A stretch of 64,000 nucleotides of DNA from Rothia kristinae NBRC 15354 (lineage in GTDB: Bacteria > Actinomycetota > Actinomycetes > Actinomycetales > Micrococcaceae): positions 27,184 through 91,183 of the forward strand of contig NZ_BCSM01000012.1 of the NCBI RefSeq assembly GCF_001570865.1, in the 5' to 3' direction. A model generated the notes under the pieces. That model searched no databases, was not told the DNA's origin, and worked only from the letters and a program-made list of their open reading frames with translations. Positions 61,187 to 64,000 of this stretch are shown in pieces. Position 1 is the stretch's first letter. Each line of letters opens with the position of its first letter. The position numbers were made by a program, and so were the translations under genes.

Positions 61187-62166
61187 CGCAGCTCGGGCTC
61201 CGTCGGCTCCTCGGCCCGGGGATGCACGGCCCACCAGGCGGCGCAGGCGACCCGCCAGCGCAGGACCTCCGGGCCATCCCCGCGCACGGTGACGCCGGCG
61301 GCGTCGGCCTGGGCGGTGATCCCGTGCAGCTCGGCGCGGGCCTCACCGCCGTCCGCGTTCACCCGCGGGGCGGCGTAGTCCTCGAACAGCTCGCCCAGGT
61401 CGGCCAGCAGGTGGTCCGGTCGCTGGTCCGCCGGGGCGCGCAGCACGTCCTCCCAGGTCTGCACCCCGGTCATGACGGCGGCGCTGGGCAGGTCCGCCCG
61501 GTGCGCCCCGAGGATGTCCGTGTCCAGTCGGTCCCCGACCACCAGCGGCCGACGCACGTCCAGCCGCTCGACGATGGTGTGGAAGATCGCCGCGCCGGGT
61601 TTGCCCGCCACGAGGGGCTCCCGCCGGGTGGCGGTGGCCACGGCCCGCACGAGGGTGCCGTTGCCGGGGGCGATGCCCCGCTCCTTGGGGATGGTCAGAT
61701 CCGTGTTGGAGGCGATCCACAGCACCTGCTCGTCGGCCAGGGTGTAGGCGGCCTCGGCCAGGTCCTGCCAGCGCAGCGTCGGCTCGAAGCCCTGCAGCAC
61801 GGCCCGGGGCTCCTCCCCCGGCGCGACGACGCGCAGTCCGGCGTCCCGGGCGCAGTCGGCCAGAGCCTCGGCCCCGCAGATCTGCACGGGCGCGCCCGCG
61901 CCGAGCCGGTCGGCCGCCAGCCGGGCGGCGGCCTGCGCGGAGCTGACCACGTGCTCGGCGTCGGTGTGCAGACCCAGGACGTTCAGGTGCTCGGCCACGG
62001 TGCCCACGGAGCGCGAGGCGTTGTTGGTCACGTACGCCACCGCGACACCTTCCCGCTGGGCGCGGTTCAGCGCGGGCACGGCCCCCGGGATGGGATCGGG
62101 GCCTGCGTAGACCACCCCGTCCAGGTCGGAGAGGATCGCGTCGAAGGATGCGAGCAGGTGGCTCAT
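61177..62166 (-). CDS. HAD-superfamily class IIA hydrolase
   Basis: A 329-residue phosphatase of the NagD type: FDAILSDLDGVVYAGPDPIP (motif I), AYVTNNASRSVGTVAEHL (motif II), LVAGKPGAAIFHTIVERL (lysine) and VVGDRLDTDILGAHRADLP (motif III). The last 70 residues are an actinobacterial extension. This is the Rv1692-type gene; in Mycobacterium tuberculosis that protein is a glycerol 3-phosphate phosphatase. The same activity is possible here but not proven. ATGA overlap with the TPR gene upstream. Confidence 0.88.
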   Translation of the reverse strand: MSHLLASFDAILSDLDGVVYAGPDPIPGAVPALNRAQREGVAVAYVTNNASRSVGTVAEHLNVLGLHTDAEHVVSSAQAAARLAADRLGAGAPVQICGAEALADCARDAGLRVVAPGEEPRAVLQGFEPTLRWQDLAEAAYTLADEQVLWIASNTDLTIPKERGIAPGNGTLVRAVATATRREPLVAGKPGAAIFHTIVERLDVRRPLVVGDRLDTDILGAHRADLPSAAVMTGVQTWEDVLRAPADQRPDHLLADLGELFEDYAAPRVNADGGEARAELHGITAQADAAGVTVRGDGPEVLRWRVACAAWWAVHPRAEEPTEPELRWR

Positions 62167-63758
62167 GCGCGCCCGGCGTCCCCCGCGTTGTCCCGGGCGA
62201 TGTCCTCCTCGACCTCCCGCAGCTCCGGCGGCATCCCGCCGGTCGTGGCGGCGTCGTCATCGGCGACGTCCTCGGTGACCACGTCGCCTTCGATCTCGGT
62301 CTCGTCGGTGGCCTCGGGGTCCCCGGGATCCTCATCCTCCAGGTCGGTCTTCTCCACGACGTCGCCCAGCTCGGTGCGCAGCTCCTCCTCGCCGGTGCGC
62401 TCCACGTCCGGTTCGACGTCCTCGAGCGCGCCGCCGAAGCCGGTGCGGTCCTCGGCGACGGCCGCGAGGCGCTCGTCATCGCCGGTCTCGGCCTCGGCGC
62501 GGCGGCGCTGGGCGGCGGCCTCCTCCATCTCCTCGGGGGTGGGCTCCTGTTCGGCCATCTCGATTCCCTCCTCGTCCTCGGGCTGCTCATCCGGCAGCAC
62601 GTCGATGTCGTAGATCTCCGGTTCCGCGAACTGTCCCTGCCCCAGGGCGGCTTCGGCGACGGCGGCCAGCCGGGACCACCGGGCGGCCTCCGCCTCCCGG
62701 CCCAGCGCCTCGAGCACGTCCGCGTAGGCGGAGTACAGGCGCGGGCTGTAGGAGAAGGCGCGGCGGGGGTTCAGCTCGGGGATCTCCAGGGCGCGCCGGG
62801 CGGCCTCGAGGTCTCCCGCGTCCTGGTGGATCCCGGAGACCACCATGGCCAGCTCGGCCTTCTGCTCGGCGCTCAGACCCTCCAGGGCCTCCTCGTCCCG
62901 GGCCTCCTCCAGGGCCTTCGCGGTGCGGCCCAGAGCCCGCTGCGCGTCGACGATCAGCGGCAGGTGCTCGTGGGATCCGGTCATGCGCCGGTGGGTGCGC
63001 AGCTCGCGCAGGGCGGTCTCCCAGTCCTCCGCGGCATAGGCGGCGACGCCGGCGGCCTCGCGCACCGCGGCAACCCGTCCGGCCCGGGCGACGGCGGCCT
63101 GGGCGTGCTCGAGGGCGAAGTCCGGGTCCACGTCCAGGTACAGGCTGGTCATCACCAGGTGCCGGGAGACCACCTCCGCGTTGTCCGGCTCGAGCACCCG
63201 CAGCTCCCGCTGCACGGACTTGTCCAGCTCCTTGCCGGTGACCTCCTCGTCGATCTCCGGGGCGGGTCCGCGCGAGGGCCGGTAGCCGCTGCGCACATCC
63301 TCCCGACGCTGCTCCCGACGCCGGTCGAACTGGCCCCGCGGGTTGCGCTCGGCGTCCTCGCCCCGCCGGTCCTGCCAGGACTGCGGGCGGGATCCCCCGC
63401 GGAACTCGCCGCCGAGCCGGGACGCAGGCCCGCGGCGATCCCGGTCCTGACGGGGACGGTCCTGACGATCGCGATCCTGACGCGGACCGTCATCGCGACG
63501 ACGGTCCTGGCCGAAGCGCTCATCCCGGCGATCCTGCCGGGGGCGATCCCCCCGGTCCTCGAACCGACCGGACCCGCGGCGACGATCAAAGGAGCCACGG
63601 CCTGCACCGGCGGAGCCGCGACGACCGTCGGAGCGGCTCTCGTCGCGGCCCCAGCGCGGGGAACCGGAGCGGCCCCGCCCTCGATCGGAGGCACCGCTGG
63701 GGCGATCGCGCCTCCGGTCCCCCGACCGATGCCCTTCGTGCGGACGGTCTTCAGCCAC
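62163..63758 (-). CDS. TPR-repeat protein with Arg/Asp/Gly-rich N-terminal tail
   Basis: A 531-residue protein. Residues 1-165 are low complexity, rich in R, D, G and Q with RDRQDR-type repeats. Residues about 175-390 carry helical TPR-like repeats (ALEHAQAAVARAGRVAAVRE, AAGVAAYAAEDWETALRELR, AALGRGAEAARW-like pairs). The last 130 residues are strongly acidic. Actinobacterial homologues sit before the HAD-tlyA genes; function unknown. GTG 63758 follows AAGGAG by six bases. First gene of the long operon ending at xerD. Confidence 0.82.
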   Translation of the reverse strand: MAEDRPHEGHRSGDRRRDRPSGASDRGRGRSGSPRWGRDESRSDGRRGSAGAGRGSFDRRRGSGRFEDRGDRPRQDRRDERFGQDRRRDDGPRQDRDRQDRPRQDRDRRGPASRLGGEFRGGSRPQSWQDRRGEDAERNPRGQFDRRREQRREDVRSGYRPSRGPAPEIDEEVTGKELDKSVQRELRVLEPDNAEVVSRHLVMTSLYLDVDPDFALEHAQAAVARAGRVAAVREAAGVAAYAAEDWETALRELRTHRRMTGSHEHLPLIVDAQRALGRTAKALEEARDEEALEGLSAEQKAELAMVVSGIHQDAGDLEAARRALEIPELNPRRAFSYSPRLYSAYADVLEALGREAEAARWSRLAAVAEAALGQGQFAEPEIYDIDVLPDEQPEDEEGIEMAEQEPTPEEMEEAAAQRRRAEAETGDDERLAAVAEDRTGFGGALEDVEPDVERTGEEELRTELGDVVEKTDLEDEDPGDPEATDETEIEGDVVTEDVADDDAATTGGMPPELREVEEDIARDNAGDAGRA

Positions 63759-63982
63759 GCTGTGCTCCTTCTGCTCACGTTCTCTCGACGCGGTCCGGCC
63801 ACCGGGACCACGGGGGATCCCACGGCTCAGGCCGACCGCGTCGCTGCTCGCCACCAGTCTACGGAACCGGACACCGGTGCATCGCCACCGGTGTGCGGGA
63901 ACCTGACGGCCGAGTGCGGGCACGGAGCAGCACGGGCCTGTGGGTGCGCTGCCCCGGAGGGTCGGGAAGGGTCCTGGGCACG
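63759..63982 (-). promoter_or_regulatory. Upstream region of the TPR-to-xerD operon
   Basis: No gene is supported. A minus-strand TAGACT (63857-63862) is a fair -10 box about 100 bases before the TPR start. Two CACCGGTG palindromes (63872-63879 and 63886-63893), 14 bases apart start to start, lie just upstream of it and may be operator half-sites. Confidence 0.45.
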
Positions 63983-64000
63983 AAAAAAAGGGGGCCTCAA
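63983..64000 (-). terminator. 3' half of a rho-independent terminator from a gene beyond the window
   Basis: Read on the minus strand: TTGAGGCCCCC followed by seven T. This is the descending arm and T-run of an intrinsic terminator. The other arm must lie to the right of base 64000, so a leftward gene ends there. It is the only clear T-tract terminator in the window. Confidence 0.7.

Noticed and set aside
63400..63580. CRISPR-like or tandem repeat array
   Set aside because: The repetitive DNA is coding sequence for the RDRQDR-rich tail of the TPR protein; there is no repeat-spacer pattern.

Overview
The window is very GC-rich (roughly 70%), gene-dense DNA. It uses GTG starts freely and packs many genes with 4-bp ATGA or GTGA stop/start overlaps. 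It looks like chromosomal DNA of an actinobacterium, most likely Micrococcales. Two blocks support this: gcvH-garA-ftsR-MerR at the left and parA-scpA-scpB-rluB-tyrA-cmk-der / tlyA-nadK-recN-pyrG-nudix-xerD at the right, both in the order known from Mycobacterium and Corynebacterium. Genus was not determined. No insertion sequence, prophage, CRISPR array, rRNA or replication origin was seen.

Layout. 1-2.5 kb: a MerR regulator cut by the window edge (ResR/McdR-like), ftsR, the FHA protein garA/odhI and gcvH. 2.6-9.7 kb: bifunctional putA with a divergent LysR regulator, a membrane-protein gene broken by an in-frame TGA, a DUF389 protein and a SorC-type regulator. 9.7-14.2 kb: glpD, glpF and glpK for glycerol use. 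14.4-21.7 kb: a Tag-like glycosylase, MarR, a CurA-like reductase, DUF1304, a stand-alone KAS III, a divergent TetR/GAP-family pair and a predicted ABC-class ATPase. 21.7-27.8 kb: a six-gene carotenoid operon, crtYc-crtYd-crtU-crtB-crtI-P450. It can turn GGPP into an aromatic carotenoid of the isorenieratene type, with the P450 as probable ring hydroxylase. No crtE is in the window. 28-38 kb: thioesterase-like protein, PspC, an anion/amino-acid symporter, a HAD phosphatase, an AbiEi/DUF559 protein, recQ, a glycine-rich protein, an aldehyde dehydrogenase with a SnoaL-like protein, and tRNA-Pro(GGG).

38.4-45.8 kb is the chromosome-segregation and translation block on the minus strand. 46-54 kb holds dctA, prpE and the gntR-prpD-prpB-prpC methylcitrate operon. 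This carbon-use island separates xerD from parA. 54-63.8 kb is a tightly overlapped minus-strand operon from a TPR protein through HAD, a small ORF, tlyA, nadK, recN, pyrG and nudix to xerD. The last 18 bases are the 3' half of a terminator belonging to a gene beyond the right edge.

The most unusual signals are these: three copies of a palindrome (10-bp arms, exactly 18 bp apart) at 30.4-32.6 kb, two of them in the same orientation bracketing the DUF559-type endonuclease-like gene; a perfect 27-bp palindrome at 18.4 kb; nested palindromes at 38.2 kb; a set of genes with a -10 motif 6-8 bases before the start codon (candidate leaderless mRNAs); a probable CTG start for scpA; and the in-frame TGA at 7432-7434. 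No defence or biosynthetic system of wholly unknown type could be demonstrated.
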